A program made the position numbers and the translations under genes. Shown piece after piece: positions 8,346 through 17,417 of a DNA stretch of 43,274 nucleotides (position 1 is the first letter of the stretch; each line of letters opens with the position of its first letter). A model generated the notes under the pieces. That model searched no databases, was not told the origin of the DNA, and saw only the letters and a list, made by a program, of their open reading frames with translations. The stretch is from Fluviicola sp. (GTDB lineage: Bacteria > Bacteroidota > Bacteroidia > Flavobacteriales_D > Crocinitomicaceae). Location: assembly GCA_002734085.1 (NCBI GenBank), contig NVXV01000025.1, positions 1 to 43,274 of the forward strand, in the 5' to 3' direction.

Positions 8346-9443
8346 ATGATAGAAACAAAAGAAATTAAAGCAGAGGATTTACAGGACAATCCTGTGATAG
8401 CTGCAATGAGTCAGTATAACCATGAACAATTGTTGTTTTGTAACGACAATGCAACTGGATTAAAAGCAATTATAGCTGTTCACAATACTGTACTAGGGCC
8501 TGCTTTGGGTGGTACTCGCATGTGGATGTACAATAGTGAATTAGAAGCACTAAATGATGTTTTGCGCTTATCGAGAGGTATGACGTATAAAAACTCAATC
8601 TCAGGTTTAAATCTTGGTGGAGGTAAAGCAGTTATTATCGGTGATGCACGTTCAATGAAGTCTGAAGCTTTATTCAGAAGGTTCGGGAAATTTGTAAATA
8701 GTTTAGCTGGAAAGTATATTACTGCTGAAGATGTTGGTATTACACCACAGGATATGACATGGGTAAATATGGAGACAGACCATGTTGCTGGTTTGCCAGG
8801 AAAGAGTGGAGACCCATCTCCAGTGACAGCTTTTGGAACCTATATGGGAATGAAAGCATGTGCGAAAAAACAATTCGGCACTGATAGTCTTGCAGGTAAA
8901 AAAGTTGCTGTACAAGGTGTCGGTCACGTTGGTGAGTATTTAGTTCAACATTTGGTAAAAGAAAACGCGGAAGTTTATATTTCTGACATTCACAACGAAA
9001 CATTGGAAAGAGTTTCTAAAAAGTACGGTGCTAAAGTTGTTGGACTTGAAGAGATCTATGACGTAAATATGGATATTTATGCACCGTGTGCCTTAGGAGC
9101 AACAGTGAACGATGATACTCTTTCTCGATTGAAATGCTCAATTATTGCTGGTGCTGCAAACAACCAATTAGCAAACGAAAAATTGCATGGTCAAGCTGTT
9201 TTAGATAAAGGAATTGTTTATGCACCTGACTTTGCTTTAAATGCTGGTGGTGTCATTAACTGCTATGCAGAGGTCACAGAGAATACAGCTGATTGGGCAA
9301 TGCAAAAAGCAGAAGATATTTACGGTACAATCGAACGAATTATCACACGTTCAGCAGATGAGAATACGCCTTCTTATGCAATTGCAAATAAAATGGCAGA
9401 AGAAAGAATTGAATCAATTGGTAACGTTAAATTACCCCTATAA
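8346..9443 (+). CDS. Glu/Leu/Phe/Val dehydrogenase, leucine dehydrogenase type
   Basis: 365-residue NAD-dependent amino acid dehydrogenase that reversibly deaminates branched-chain amino acids to 2-oxo acids. The N-terminal catalytic domain has GPALGGTRMW (51-60) and the two family lysines 12 residues apart, Lys82 (GMTYKNS) and Lys94 (LGGGKAVIIGD). The C-terminal Rossmann domain carries VAVQGVGHVGEYL, then APCALGATVND and IIAGAANNQL, which are usual in leucine dehydrogenase. Length and motifs fit leucine better than glutamate dehydrogenase. It is transcribed away from the ABC exporter, and its stop lies only 6 bases before nusB, so the nusB cluster may be read from the same transcript. In these bacteria the enzyme may feed branched-chain fatty acid synthesis (inference). 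Confidence 0.92.
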   Translation: MIETKEIKAEDLQDNPVIAAMSQYNHEQLLFCNDNATGLKAIIAVHNTVLGPALGGTRMWMYNSELEALNDVLRLSRGMTYKNSISGLNLGGGKAVIIGDARSMKSEALFRRFGKFVNSLAGKYITAEDVGITPQDMTWVNMETDHVAGLPGKSGDPSPVTAFGTYMGMKACAKKQFGTDSLAGKKVAVQGVGHVGEYLVQHLVKENAEVYISDIHNETLERVSKKYGAKVVGLEEIYDVNMDIYAPCALGATVNDDTLSRLKCSIIAGAANNQLANEKLHGQAVLDKGIVYAPDFALNAGGVINCYAEVTENTADWAMQKAEDIYGTIERIITRSADENTPSYAIANKMAEERIESIGNVKLPL

Positions 9444-9449
9444 TTAGAG

Positions 9450-10397
9450 ATGTTAAATAGAAGACACTTAAGAATAAAAGTTTTACAATCACTTTACGCT
9501 TTTTTTCAAAGCGATAAAAAAGACATGTTAGCCTCCGAAAAAGAAATGTTCGGAGCAATTGAACGCATTTACGACTTGTATTTGTCTTTGTTGATGACTT
9601 TTGGTGAATTAAGATCAAAAGGAGAACATCGCATTGAAGAGAATAAGAAAAAAATGTTGCCAACAGATGATGACTTAAATCCAAATCGGAAATTTGTCGA
9701 TAATAAAGTGATAGATATTCTCGAAAACCAACCTGAATTGCGTAGCCAAAGTGAATTGCGTAAAATAAATTGGCTTGGAGCTGAGGAACAGGAGATATTT
9801 CGTAAAATGTATTTTCAGATTCGTGAATCAGAGACCTATTTTGAATTCATGAACAATGAGGAACAAGGTTTTGAGGAAGATGTAAACTTTGCAGTTCAAT
9901 TGTTTAAAAATGAAATTGCGAACTTTCCTTTACTTTATGATTACTATGAAGAGAAAAGTATTCACTGGATGGATGATATAGACTTGGCTTGTTCAATGGT
10001 AATTAAAACAATTAAAGGGTTTGAAGAAGAAGGAGACAATAAAATATTACCGCTCTATAAACCAGATGATGATGAAAAGGACTTTATCCGTGATCTGTTT
10101 CGTCAAACTATAGCTAAAAGCAAAGAAAATCTTAAGTTAATTGATGAGCTTACACAGAATTGGGAACTCGACCGTATTGCTAAAATGGATGTAATCTTAA
10201 TGGAAATGGCGATAACTGAATTGCAGGTTTTCAAAAATATTCCAAAGAAAGTAACGTTGAACGAGTATATTGAGATTTCTAAATTCTATAGTACACCAAA
10301 AAGTAATGTATTTATAAATGGTGTTTTGGATAAAGCGATAGAACGATTAGAAAAAGATAATAAGATTCAAAAAATTGGTCGTGGACTAATGAAGTAA
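9450..10397 (+). CDS. nusB: Transcription antitermination factor NusB (long form)
   Basis: 315 residues, about twice the length of E. coli NusB, as is normal in Bacteroidota. It begins MLNRRHLRIKVLQSLYAFFQ, the RNA-binding NusB start. The second half carries the classical NusB helical domain: FIRDLFRQTI, a run around LTQNWELDRIAKMDVILMEMAI, then ELQVFKNIPKKVTLNEYIEISKFYSTPKSNVFINGVLDKA. NusB joins NusE/S10 on boxA RNA to prevent premature termination of rRNA operons. It lies 6 bases after the dehydrogenase gene and 12 before the DUF1573 lipoprotein gene. The nusB-DUF1573-yajC order recurs in Bacteroidota. Confidence 0.94.
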   Translation: MLNRRHLRIKVLQSLYAFFQSDKKDMLASEKEMFGAIERIYDLYLSLLMTFGELRSKGEHRIEENKKKMLPTDDDLNPNRKFVDNKVIDILENQPELRSQSELRKINWLGAEEQEIFRKMYFQIRESETYFEFMNNEEQGFEEDVNFAVQLFKNEIANFPLLYDYYEEKSIHWMDDIDLACSMVIKTIKGFEEEGDNKILPLYKPDDDEKDFIRDLFRQTIAKSKENLKLIDELTQNWELDRIAKMDVILMEMAITELQVFKNIPKKVTLNEYIEISKFYSTPKSNVFINGVLDKAIERLEKDNKIQKIGRGLMK

Positions 10398-10409
10398 TAA
10401 ATAATAGAT

Positions 10410-10802
10410 ATGAAAAAAATGATTGTATTTACAGTTTTGATTCTTGGGTTAATTTCTTGTAGTTCAGAGACTGAAGCTGAAATAGGAGAGTATACAACAA
10501 TCGAAGTTGAAAAAAACTATGATGCTGGAACGGTAGCAAAAGGTGAAATTATTGAAGCAAAAATTGAAATTAAAAATACGGGTGATTTTCCTTTGGTTAT
10601 AGCGAACGTAAGAGCTGCTTGCTCGTGTACAGTTTCAGAATATTCGGAAGACCCCGTTGCACCAGGAGAAAAAGCGTACATTTACGCTGAAGTTAATACT
10701 GATAAAACAGGAAAGGGTGTTATAACAAAACCAATTACAATTTCTGCAAATACAAGACCGACATCAACGGAGGTGAAAATAGTAGCTAAAGTTATTGACT
10801 AA
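10410..10802 (+). CDS. DUF1573 domain lipoprotein
   Basis: 130-residue protein with a lipoprotein signal, MKKMIVFTVLILGLISCS, where Cys17 would be lipidated. The rest is one DUF1573 domain, an immunoglobulin-like beta-sandwich: a start like YDAGTVAKGEIIEAKIEIKNTG, the conserved VRAACSCTV motif and a PVAPGEKAYIYAEVNT strand. DUF1573 proteins are very common in Bacteroidota and their function is unknown; an outer-membrane or periplasmic location is likely. It is the middle gene of the nusB-DUF1573-yajC cluster, 34 bases before yajC, and presumably shares its transcript. Confidence 0.88.
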   Translation: MKKMIVFTVLILGLISCSSETEAEIGEYTTIEVEKNYDAGTVAKGEIIEAKIEIKNTGDFPLVIANVRAACSCTVSEYSEDPVAPGEKAYIYAEVNTDKTGKGVITKPITISANTRPTSTEVKIVAKVID

Positions 10803-10836
10803 ATTTTTAAACGTTAAATAATAAAAACAAGTAAAC

Positions 10837-11118
10837 ATGGGAGAAGGTGGTAATCAAATAATAATGTTAGTCCTTATTTTAGGAGTCTTTTACTTCTTTA
10901 TGATTCGTCCGCAGATGAAAAAACAAAAGGAGTTAAAGAAGTTTCGAGAAGGATTAGCTGCAGGAGATAAAGTTGTTACAATTGGAGGAATCCATGGTAA
11001 GATATTAGAAGTAAATGATACGAACGTATTATTGAGCTGCGAAGGTGGCGCGAAACTACGCGTTGAGAAATCAGCGGTATCTAATGGTACGGATAATCAA
11101 TTGGCGGCTCAAAAATAG
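10837..11118 (+). CDS. yajC: Preprotein translocase accessory subunit YajC
   Basis: 93-residue single-span membrane protein. It has a short N-terminus, a hydrophobic helix (about 8-24, [18 protein letters not shown]) ending in the family motif [10 protein letters not shown], then a small cytoplasmic beta domain with [19 protein letters not shown]. YajC associates with SecDF at the Sec translocon and is not essential in E. coli. It is the last gene before a strong terminator (11142-11179). Confidence 0.95.
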   Translation: MGEGGNQIIMLVLILGVFYFFMIRPQMKKQKELKKFREGLAAGDKVVTIGGIHGKILEVNDTNVLLSCEGGAKLRVEKSAVSNGTDNQLAAQK

Positions 11119-11141
11119 TCGAAGTAGTTAAGATTAAATTG

Positions 11142-11179
11142 AAAAAGACCTTTCACTTTGTAGTGGGAGGTCTTTTTTT
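11142..11179 (+). terminator. Rho-independent terminator after yajC
   Basis: AAAAAGACCT at 11142-11151 pairs with AGGTCTTTTT beginning at 11168, with an inner CACT/AGTG pair, and is followed by a run of T. It ends the dehydrogenase-nusB-DUF1573-yajC transcript and faces the 3' end of the minus-strand DUF4294 gene. Confidence 0.9.
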
Positions 11180-11239
11180 GTGTTACTCCAAAGTAATCGA
11201 GTATTTAAATTTTACTTTGTTTTCCTAATGATAAACAAA

Positions 11240-11968
11240 TTACTTGCCGTTCGATTTATCATTGCTCACTAATGAGTCTTTTTGACTCTCCTCTTCACTT
11301 TTGTTGCGTTCAGCTCGTCGCTGTTCACGTTTTTGTTTGCGCTTCGCCTTCTTAGTTGCACGAACTCTTTTCTTGTATGCTTTGCGATCAGCTCTGTAAT
11401 GTGCACGACCGACAATCTCAAATGTTGGGTCAAAATCAACTTTCCCCGATTTAATATCTTGTACAACACATTCAATTACAAAGTCCTCATGATTTGGGTC
11501 ATAAGTAGCATCAAGTTTTTGATCAAACATGCTCGCCATTGCTGTATATAGTTTTGCTTGTGCATCACCTTTGAATTTCGCAATAATCTCTTCTGCTGTC
11601 ATTCCAGTTTCGCGGTAAATCAATTTAGTTAAAACAACACCTTCTGAAACATACAATTCTTTTAAGAGAAACTTAAAGTCTTTTTTTAAGTCTTTGTGCG
11701 TTTGTCGTGCAATTTTTTTCTCTTTTCGAGATTTATCAACACTCTCTAATTCTCGTTCTAGAGAATCTATGACTTTCGCAGCATGTAAGGCAAGGGGATA
11801 TACTTTTCGAACACGACGAAGGGCTGTTCTATATTGCGCATCAAAGTTTTGTGGAATTGTAAATTCGTCATACTCTTGAAGTCGTTCAATCATAGTATCT
11901 GAAGCTACTTTTTGCCCGAGAGCAAGAGCAGAGGATATCAAAATTATAATGATTAAAAAGACTTTCAT
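11240..11968 (-). CDS. DUF4294 domain secreted protein
   Basis: 242 residues. A Sec signal peptide (MKVFLIIIILISSALALGQ) is followed by the DUF4294 region, with YDEFTIPQNFDAQYRTALRRVRKVYPLA and the charged helices beyond, then KLIYRETGMTAEEIIAKFKGD. The last 50 residues are a very basic, low-complexity Lys/Arg tail, then an acidic Ser-rich end, probably disordered. Function is unknown; the family is essentially restricted to Bacteroidota and is expected in the periplasm. It is divergent from the small lipoprotein gene at 12030 and convergent with yajC. Confidence 0.82.
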   Translation of the reverse strand: MKVFLIIIILISSALALGQKVASDTMIERLQEYDEFTIPQNFDAQYRTALRRVRKVYPLALHAAKVIDSLERELESVDKSRKEKKIARQTHKDLKKDFKFLLKELYVSEGVVLTKLIYRETGMTAEEIIAKFKGDAQAKLYTAMASMFDQKLDATYDPNHEDFVIECVVQDIKSGKVDFDPTFEIVGRAHYRADRKAYKKRVRATKKAKRKQKREQRRAERNKSEEESQKDSLVSNDKSNGK

Positions 11969-12029
11969 TTTATAGATTCAATTTTTTCAACTAACTTAGT
12001 AACGATTATTAATATACAATTATTTTGTC

Positions 12030-12476
12030 ATGAAATCAAATTATACTATAATTCTTCTCATATCATTATTCTATTTAGTTGGATGTAAATCAGGTTCAAA
12101 TGAATCTGTAGATGGTGAAATAGACTCAACAAATGTTCAAGGTCCAGATAGCACGTCTTACGACTTAACAGCAGACACTTTGGAAAATGATACACTTGTT
12201 GACGAAGTGGTGTACGAGGATCCCGAGGTTCAGGAAGCGCACGAAGAGATAGTGAAGAAGTATGGGATTCAATGGGATTTCTGTACTTGCGTTCAAAAAA
12301 GTGATTCAGTCAATACTGCCTTAGGAGAAGCTTCTGAGGAAAATCTTGATAAAGTTTGGGAACGTTCTGATTATATAGACAGTAAATGTAAAGGGATACT
12401 CATTCAACCAAACGCAACACCAGAAGATCGTTATAAGCATGAAAAGAAGGTAAAGAAATGTTTAGCTGGAAAATAA
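12030..12476 (+). CDS. Small lipoprotein with a four-cysteine C-terminal domain, function unknown
   Basis: 148 residues. The lipoprotein signal MKSNYTIILLISLFYLVGCK has the lipobox LVGC (Cys19). An acidic Ser/Thr/Asp-rich linker (20-85) follows. The C-terminal domain has four further cysteines, in WDFCTCVQK, DSKCKG and KKCLAGK. Short domains of this DFCxC...KC...C pattern appear in many Bacteroidota lipoproteins without a known role; the cysteines could form two disulfides. It is convergent with the pseudouridine synthase gene, 15 bases away, with no visible terminator between. Confidence 0.75.
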   Translation: MKSNYTIILLISLFYLVGCKSGSNESVDGEIDSTNVQGPDSTSYDLTADTLENDTLVDEVVYEDPEVQEAHEEIVKKYGIQWDFCTCVQKSDSVNTALGEASEENLDKVWERSDYIDSKCKGILIQPNATPEDRYKHEKKVKKCLAGK

Positions 12477-12491
12477 TTGTGGTAAATTAAA

Positions 12492-14219
12492 CTAAAAAGG
12501 AGCTTCTACCTCAAAAGTGACCTTTTCTTTAGTTTTTGGGTGTACAAAAGAAATATACGCTGCATGTAAATGTAATCGATCCCCTTTCTTTCCGTAAAGG
12601 TCATCTCCTATAATTGGTGTGTTTAAACCATCAGGGTGTGAAGCATGAACGCGAAGTTGATGAGTTCTACCTGTAATGGGGTAAAAGTAGATTCGAGTAT
12701 AACCTTTTCTTCGTTCTATAACTTTCCATTTTGTTCTTGAGGATTTACCATTCTCAAAACATACCATCTGTCTTGGTCTATCATCCACATCTAAAATTAG
12801 AGGTAGGTCAATAATTCCCTCATTACTTTTTATATAACCGTCAAGAAGTGCAGTATACCTTTTATCTATTGTTCTTTTGATAAATTGGCGTTGAATAAAC
12901 TTATGTGAATCAAGATCCTTAGCAATAACAACTATCCCTGAGGTAGACATATCTAATCGGTGAACTAGCAATGGACCTGTTGTGTTCGGAAAAGCTTCTT
13001 TTATTCTTGTATAAACAGAATCCTCAATGTTGATTCCTGGAACAGATAAAACTTCTGCTGGTTTATTAACGATGATTATATGATCGTCTTCAAAAATATA
13101 TTCTAACGGTCTATTTATGCCTGGGTTTTGAAGCATTGGATTTTCGTCCATCTCTATGCCCTTCAACATATGCCCTAGAATAGGTTTGCATTTACCGAGA
13201 CAAGCAGGATAGTAGTGTTCATGTTTTCTGATTTCTGAGGAAGGCGATGCTCCCCACCAAAATTCAGCCATTGCAATTGGCTTTAAATTATGTTTAAATG
13301 CATACTGAAGCAGTTTTGGTGCAGCACATTCACCTGAACCCGCAGGAGGTTTTTGTGTAAATGTATTTTCGAAAATAGGCGAAAGGCTTTTTTCTTCGCC
13401 ATACTGATTTAAAAAAACATAGTGATCAAATAGTTTTTGCTGTAGTGCAGCAGATTTTATCGCACGTTTTTCCCTTAACTGGATTATTTTACTTTCGTAT
13501 TTACTTAATTCGTTTTTGACAACAGAAAGCTTACCCTCCCATCTTTCAGTTAATTCTCTTAGGTCAAATTTATATTTGATACTCTCATTGCCTAAGATAT
13601 GAAGAAGTGAATTGTATTCTTCAACTGGCATTGTAGATTTAGCATCTTGTCTCTTTCTTTTACGCTCTTTTTTACGCTTTCTCATTTCCTCGCGAAATAC
13701 TGAGATTTCTTTCTCATTTTGTTCCTTAAGTTGAAGAAATTCTAATTTCAATTTTTTATAGGTTGAATTTTCTTCGAGTTGTAGTAACTCATCATTTATT
13801 AAATTTATTTCCTGCTCTTCCTTTAAGAAGAAACTGTTATCGGTTAGCATGTTGAAGATTGGAGGAACGAAATAGTCGTGATCATTATGACCAGCAAGTT
13901 TTCCAGAAAAAGCAGCTAGGTATCCCAGTTCACTTGATTCAAGTTGTACCACCAATACACCAAACATTTTACCAATCTCTAGTCCTTCTGCATTCTTGTC
14001 TAGTCCAAAATTGTGCTTGAAGTCGTTTTGCGATTTTAGATATTCTTGAAGAGTTTCGGCTGCTTTTTTTGCAAGTGGATGTGGCTCATAATAAAATGGA
14101 AATGTAAACTTTGAAGGTATAGAAATAGAACTTACATCTTCATCGAAAAAATGAAGTGCAGGTAGCCTGTATGTAGTTTTTTCTTGCAAAAATATGAGTT
14201 GTACTTTCTTACTTGACAA
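12492..14219 (-). CDS. RluA-family pseudouridine synthase with long N-terminal extension
   Basis: 575 residues. The catalytic domain occupies about 370-575, with HRLDMSTSGIV (420-430, catalytic Asp423), YTALLDG, GRTHQLRVHASH and GDDLYG. RluA enzymes isomerise uridines in 23S rRNA or tRNA. The N-terminal 365 residues contain a domain at 40-135 (with GYLAAFSGKLAGH), a long charged coiled coil (about 135-265) and a Cys-containing block at 293-350 (GSGECAAPKLLQYAF, WWGASPSSEIR, YYPACLGKCKPIL). Extended RluA proteins like this occur in Bacteroidota and some Gammaproteobacteria. No S4 domain is seen. The start is TTG at 14219: no in-frame ATG exists between the upstream stop at about 14253 and this codon, and the next Met is far inside the conserved domain. 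Confidence 0.88.
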   Translation of the reverse strand: MSSKKVQLIFLQEKTTYRLPALHFFDEDVSSISIPSKFTFPFYYEPHPLAKKAAETLQEYLKSQNDFKHNFGLDKNAEGLEIGKMFGVLVVQLESSELGYLAAFSGKLAGHNDHDYFVPPIFNMLTDNSFFLKEEQEINLINDELLQLEENSTYKKLKLEFLQLKEQNEKEISVFREEMRKRKKERKRKRQDAKSTMPVEEYNSLLHILGNESIKYKFDLRELTERWEGKLSVVKNELSKYESKIIQLREKRAIKSAALQQKLFDHYVFLNQYGEEKSLSPIFENTFTQKPPAGSGECAAPKLLQYAFKHNLKPIAMAEFWWGASPSSEIRKHEHYYPACLGKCKPILGHMLKGIEMDENPMLQNPGINRPLEYIFEDDHIIIVNKPAEVLSVPGINIEDSVYTRIKEAFPNTTGPLLVHRLDMSTSGIVVIAKDLDSHKFIQRQFIKRTIDKRYTALLDGYIKSNEGIIDLPLILDVDDRPRQMVCFENGKSSRTKWKVIERRKGYTRIYFYPITGRTHQLRVHASHPDGLNTPIIGDDLYGKKGDRLHLHAAYISFVHPKTKEKVTFEVEAPF

Positions 14220-14355
14220 AGTTACGGAGGAGAATGGAATTATTTGATTTTTTTAGAGTGGATTTTAGGTATGATAAAAAATACCACTTTTAACTCCTAA
14301 ACTCTAACGATTTCGCTATTTTTGAGCTTTCGAAAATGTCAAAGTACAAGATAGA

Positions 14356-16791
14356 ATGAAAGTTTCATATAAATGGTTAAAGAATTACGTCAAAACTTCA
14401 TTTTCCCCTGAAGAGCTGTCAGAAATACTGACGGATACTGGCTTGGAAGTGGAAGGTTTGGAGAAAGTCGAAGCGGTAAAAGGTGGACTGGAAGGTGTAG
14501 TTATTGGTGAAGTATTAACTTGCGTACCACATGAAAATGCAGACCGATTAAACGTAACAACTGTCGATGTTGGAGATGACGACCCTGTCCAGATTGTATG
14601 TGGAGCACCAAATGTTGCTGCAGGTCAGAAAGTGGTGGTGGCAAAAGTAGGTTCAACCCTATACCCAAATCCAGACGAGCCATTTAAAATTAAAAAAGCG
14701 AAAATTCGAGGAGTAGAATCTAAAGGGATGATCTGTGCTGAGAACGAAATTGGAATTGGACAATCTCATGATGGAATAATGGTTCTTGATGAAAATGCCG
14801 AAACTGGGACTCCCGCAGCAGATTTCTTTAATCTGGAAAGTGATTATGTCTTTGAAATTGGTCTTACACCAAACCGTAGCGACGCTCTTGGTCATATAGG
14901 AGTTGCACGGGATATTGTGGCATTTACAAATGTTCACAGTGAAGAGAAAACATATCTACAGCTTCCAGATGTAAGTGCTTTCCAAGCCGTATCAAATCAG
15001 CACAATATTAAGGTTGAGGTTGAAGATACGGATGCGTGTCCCAGATATATGGGCGTGACAATTTCAAACTTAAGTATAAAACCATCTCCAGACTGGCTTA
15101 AAAATGCTTTACTCTCTATTGGTTTAACACCTAAAAACAATGTTGTAGACATTACAAATTTTGTGATGCATGAATTGGGAACACCATTACATGCATTTGA
15201 TTTGAAAAATATTTCAAAAAAAGTTGTTGTTCGTAAAGCAAAAAAGGGCGATAAGTTTACAACGCTTGACGAAGTTGAGCGAGAACTTTCTGCAGACGAT
15301 TTGATGATAACTAATGGTAACGAAAACATGTGTATTGCAGGTGTTTTTGGAGGATTAGATTCAGGTGTAGATGATAAAACTACAGATATATTCTTAGAAG
15401 CTGCGTATTTTGATGCGGTTACAATTAGAAAAACAGCTAAGCATCACGGATTGAATACTGATGCCTCATTTAGATATGAGCGAGGCGTGGATCCAATGAT
15501 GATTGAATTAGCAATGAAAAGAGCAGCTATCTTAATCTGCGAGTTTGCTGGAGGTCAAGTCAGTATGCAACCCGTAGATATTTATCCTAAAAAGATAGAG
15601 CGTAAGAATGTTTCATTTAATTACGAACGATGCAACAAATTGGCAGGAAGTAATATTCCAAAAGAAAAGATTAGTGAAATTTTAAAGGCGTTGGATATTG
15701 AAATTCTTCAAAATAATGAAGATTCTGCTAAATTGAGTATTCCAACTTATCGTGTTGATGTTACTCGTGAAGCAGATGTTATTGAGGAAGTACTTCGTAT
15801 CTATGGTTTTAATAATATTGAAACACCAAAAAAATGGAATATTAGTCTTTCCAAAGAAAATCTGCGAAGCGAGGAAGAGCGTCAAAACACAATTGCAAAC
15901 TTATTGGTTTCTCAGGGATTTTTTGAGATGATGAATAATTCACTTTCATCAAGTCAATGGGTGGAGAAATTTGGTGAAGACGTTTTATCTGAATCAAGAA
16001 ATGTGAACATGCTGAATCCATTAAGTAACGAACTTGATGTGATGCGACAGACCATGTTGTTTCATGGTTTACAATCGGTAGCTCACAATCAAAACAGACA
16101 GCAATCTGATCTTAGCTTATTTGAATTTGGTAAGATTTACCAAAAGTTTGATACAGCGTATAATGAGAACAAGCGATTAGCTCTGTTTTTGTCAGGTAGA
16201 AAACAGAAGGAGCAGTGGAACACATCAAATGAAAACGTTTCCTTTTATTCATTGAAAGGTATTGTTGTTGCGATATTAGAACGCCTAGGTTTAAACGATT
16301 TTGTCACTACAAAAGGACTTAAAAAATCATTGTTTGAGGATGGTGTTCAACTAATCATTCAAAAACAAAAAATTGGAGAAATAGGCTGGACAACAAAGAA
16401 ATTAAATAAGGCTTTCGGTGTAAAACAAAATGTCTTTGTAGCAGATCTAGATTGGGATGCAATTTTATCTCTAGGAAATAGAAATAAAGTGAAGTTCTCT
16501 GCTTTACCAAAAACATTTGCAGTAAGAAGAGATTTTTCATTGTTACTGGATAAACCTGTTACATTTAATGAAATTGAAACACTTGCTTATAATGTGGATC
16601 GTAAAATCTTGAAAGAAGTAAACTTATTCGATGTATATGAAGGCGACAAGCTACCAGAAGGTAAAAAGTCTTATGCAGTAAGCTTTTCATTTCAAGATGA
16701 AGAAAAGACTCTTAAGGACAAACAAGTCGATAAATTGATGGAAGGGATTCGATCTAAGTTGGAAAGTCAGTTAAATGCGGAGTTGAGATGA
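14356..16791 (+). CDS. pheT: Phenylalanyl-tRNA synthetase beta subunit
   Basis: 811 residues, normal bacterial length, forming the alpha2-beta2 enzyme that charges tRNA-Phe. Domains in order: the N-terminal MKVSYKWLKNYV start, an EMAP/OB-type tRNA-binding domain (about 40-150, GLEGVVIGEVL..CGAPNVAAGQKVVVA), B3/B4 editing domain (about 210-385, with LTPKNNVVDITNFVMHELG), B5 domain (about 405-480), the catalytic-like core with ADVIEEVLRIYGFNNI, and a C-terminal anticodon-binding ferredoxin-like domain (about 715-811, PKTFAVRRDFSLLLDK). pheS is not in the window. The TGA stop overlaps the bioD ATG in ATGA. A TATTTTTG box at 14317-14324 could be its -7 element. Confidence 0.96.
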   Translation: MKVSYKWLKNYVKTSFSPEELSEILTDTGLEVEGLEKVEAVKGGLEGVVIGEVLTCVPHENADRLNVTTVDVGDDDPVQIVCGAPNVAAGQKVVVAKVGSTLYPNPDEPFKIKKAKIRGVESKGMICAENEIGIGQSHDGIMVLDENAETGTPAADFFNLESDYVFEIGLTPNRSDALGHIGVARDIVAFTNVHSEEKTYLQLPDVSAFQAVSNQHNIKVEVEDTDACPRYMGVTISNLSIKPSPDWLKNALLSIGLTPKNNVVDITNFVMHELGTPLHAFDLKNISKKVVVRKAKKGDKFTTLDEVERELSADDLMITNGNENMCIAGVFGGLDSGVDDKTTDIFLEAAYFDAVTIRKTAKHHGLNTDASFRYERGVDPMMIELAMKRAAILICEFAGGQVSMQPVDIYPKKIERKNVSFNYERCNKLAGSNIPKEKISEILKALDIEILQNNEDSAKLSIPTYRVDVTREADVIEEVLRIYGFNNIETPKKWNISLSKENLRSEEERQNTIANLLVSQGFFEMMNNSLSSSQWVEKFGEDVLSESRNVNMLNPLSNELDVMRQTMLFHGLQSVAHNQNRQQSDLSLFEFGKIYQKFDTAYNENKRLALFLSGRKQKEQWNTSNENVSFYSLKGIVVAILERLGLNDFVTTKGLKKSLFEDGVQLIIQKQKIGEIGWTTKKLNKAFGVKQNVFVADLDWDAILSLGNRNKVKFSALPKTFAVRRDFSLLLDKPVTFNEIETLAYNVDRKILKEVNLFDVYEGDKLPEGKKSYAVSFSFQDEEKTLKDKQVDKLMEGIRSKLESQLNAELR

Positions 16792-17417
16792 TGAAAGGAT
16801 TTTCTATTGTAGGGATTGGAACCGATGTAGGGAAAACAATTGTAAGTGCTATCGTTTCTGAAGCGCTGGGAGCAACCTATTTTAAGCCTATTCAAGCGGG
16901 AGATTTGGATAATTCAGACAGTATTAAAGTACGTAGATTGTGTTCTGAAAAAGTAACCGTTGCACCTGAACGATTTAAGTTGAAAATGCCAATGGCGCCG
17001 CATGGCGCCGCAGAAATTGATGGCGTTAAAATGCGCGTAAGTGATATTGAGTTTCCAAAGACAAATGACTTTTTAATTGTCGAAGGAGCTGGCGGATTAA
17101 TGGTACCTTTGAATGAAGAAAAAGAATCCTTGTTGGATATCTACAAAAAGGCACATTTACCTGTGATTTTGGTTTCAAGACATTATTTGGGAAGTATTAA
17201 CCATACTTTATTAACGATTAAAGCGCTTGAAGCGGAGAAATTGCAAATTGCCGGTTTAGTTTATGTCGGTGATGAAAATCAAGTGACAGAATCTATCATT
17301 GAACGTTTTACAGACATCAAAACAATTGCTCGTATACCAATTGTTGAGAAGGTTGATCAATCATTTATTAAAGAAGAATCCAAAAAATTCAAAGGACTAA
17401 TTTATGAGTTTAGTTGA
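16788..17417 (+). CDS. bioD: Dethiobiotin synthetase
   Basis: 209 residues. ATP-dependent carboxylation of 7,8-diaminopelargonate to dethiobiotin, the penultimate step of biotin synthesis. The P-loop IGTDVGKT is at residues 10-17, the substrate Lys region YFKPIQAGD at about 31-39, and the switch-like VEGAGGLMVPL with VSRHYLGSINHTLLT further on. The start overlaps the pheT stop by 4 bases (ATGA), a translational coupling arrangement. The 3' end overlaps bioA by 14 bases in another frame. It begins MMKG; the second ATG is a possible alternative start. Confidence 0.94.
   Translation: MMKGFSIVGIGTDVGKTIVSAIVSEALGATYFKPIQAGDLDNSDSIKVRRLCSEKVTVAPERFKLKMPMAPHGAAEIDGVKMRVSDIEFPKTNDFLIVEGAGGLMVPLNEEKESLLDIYKKAHLPVILVSRHYLGSINHTLLTIKALEAEKLQIAGLVYVGDENQVTESIIERFTDIKTIARIPIVEKVDQSFIKEESKKFKGLIYEFS

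Noticed and set aside
14270-14287. GGTAT-N8-ATACC hairpin between the pseudouridine synthase gene and pheT
   Set aside because: Only 5 bp with an AT-rich loop, between divergent genes, no T-run; likely chance in AT-rich DNA.
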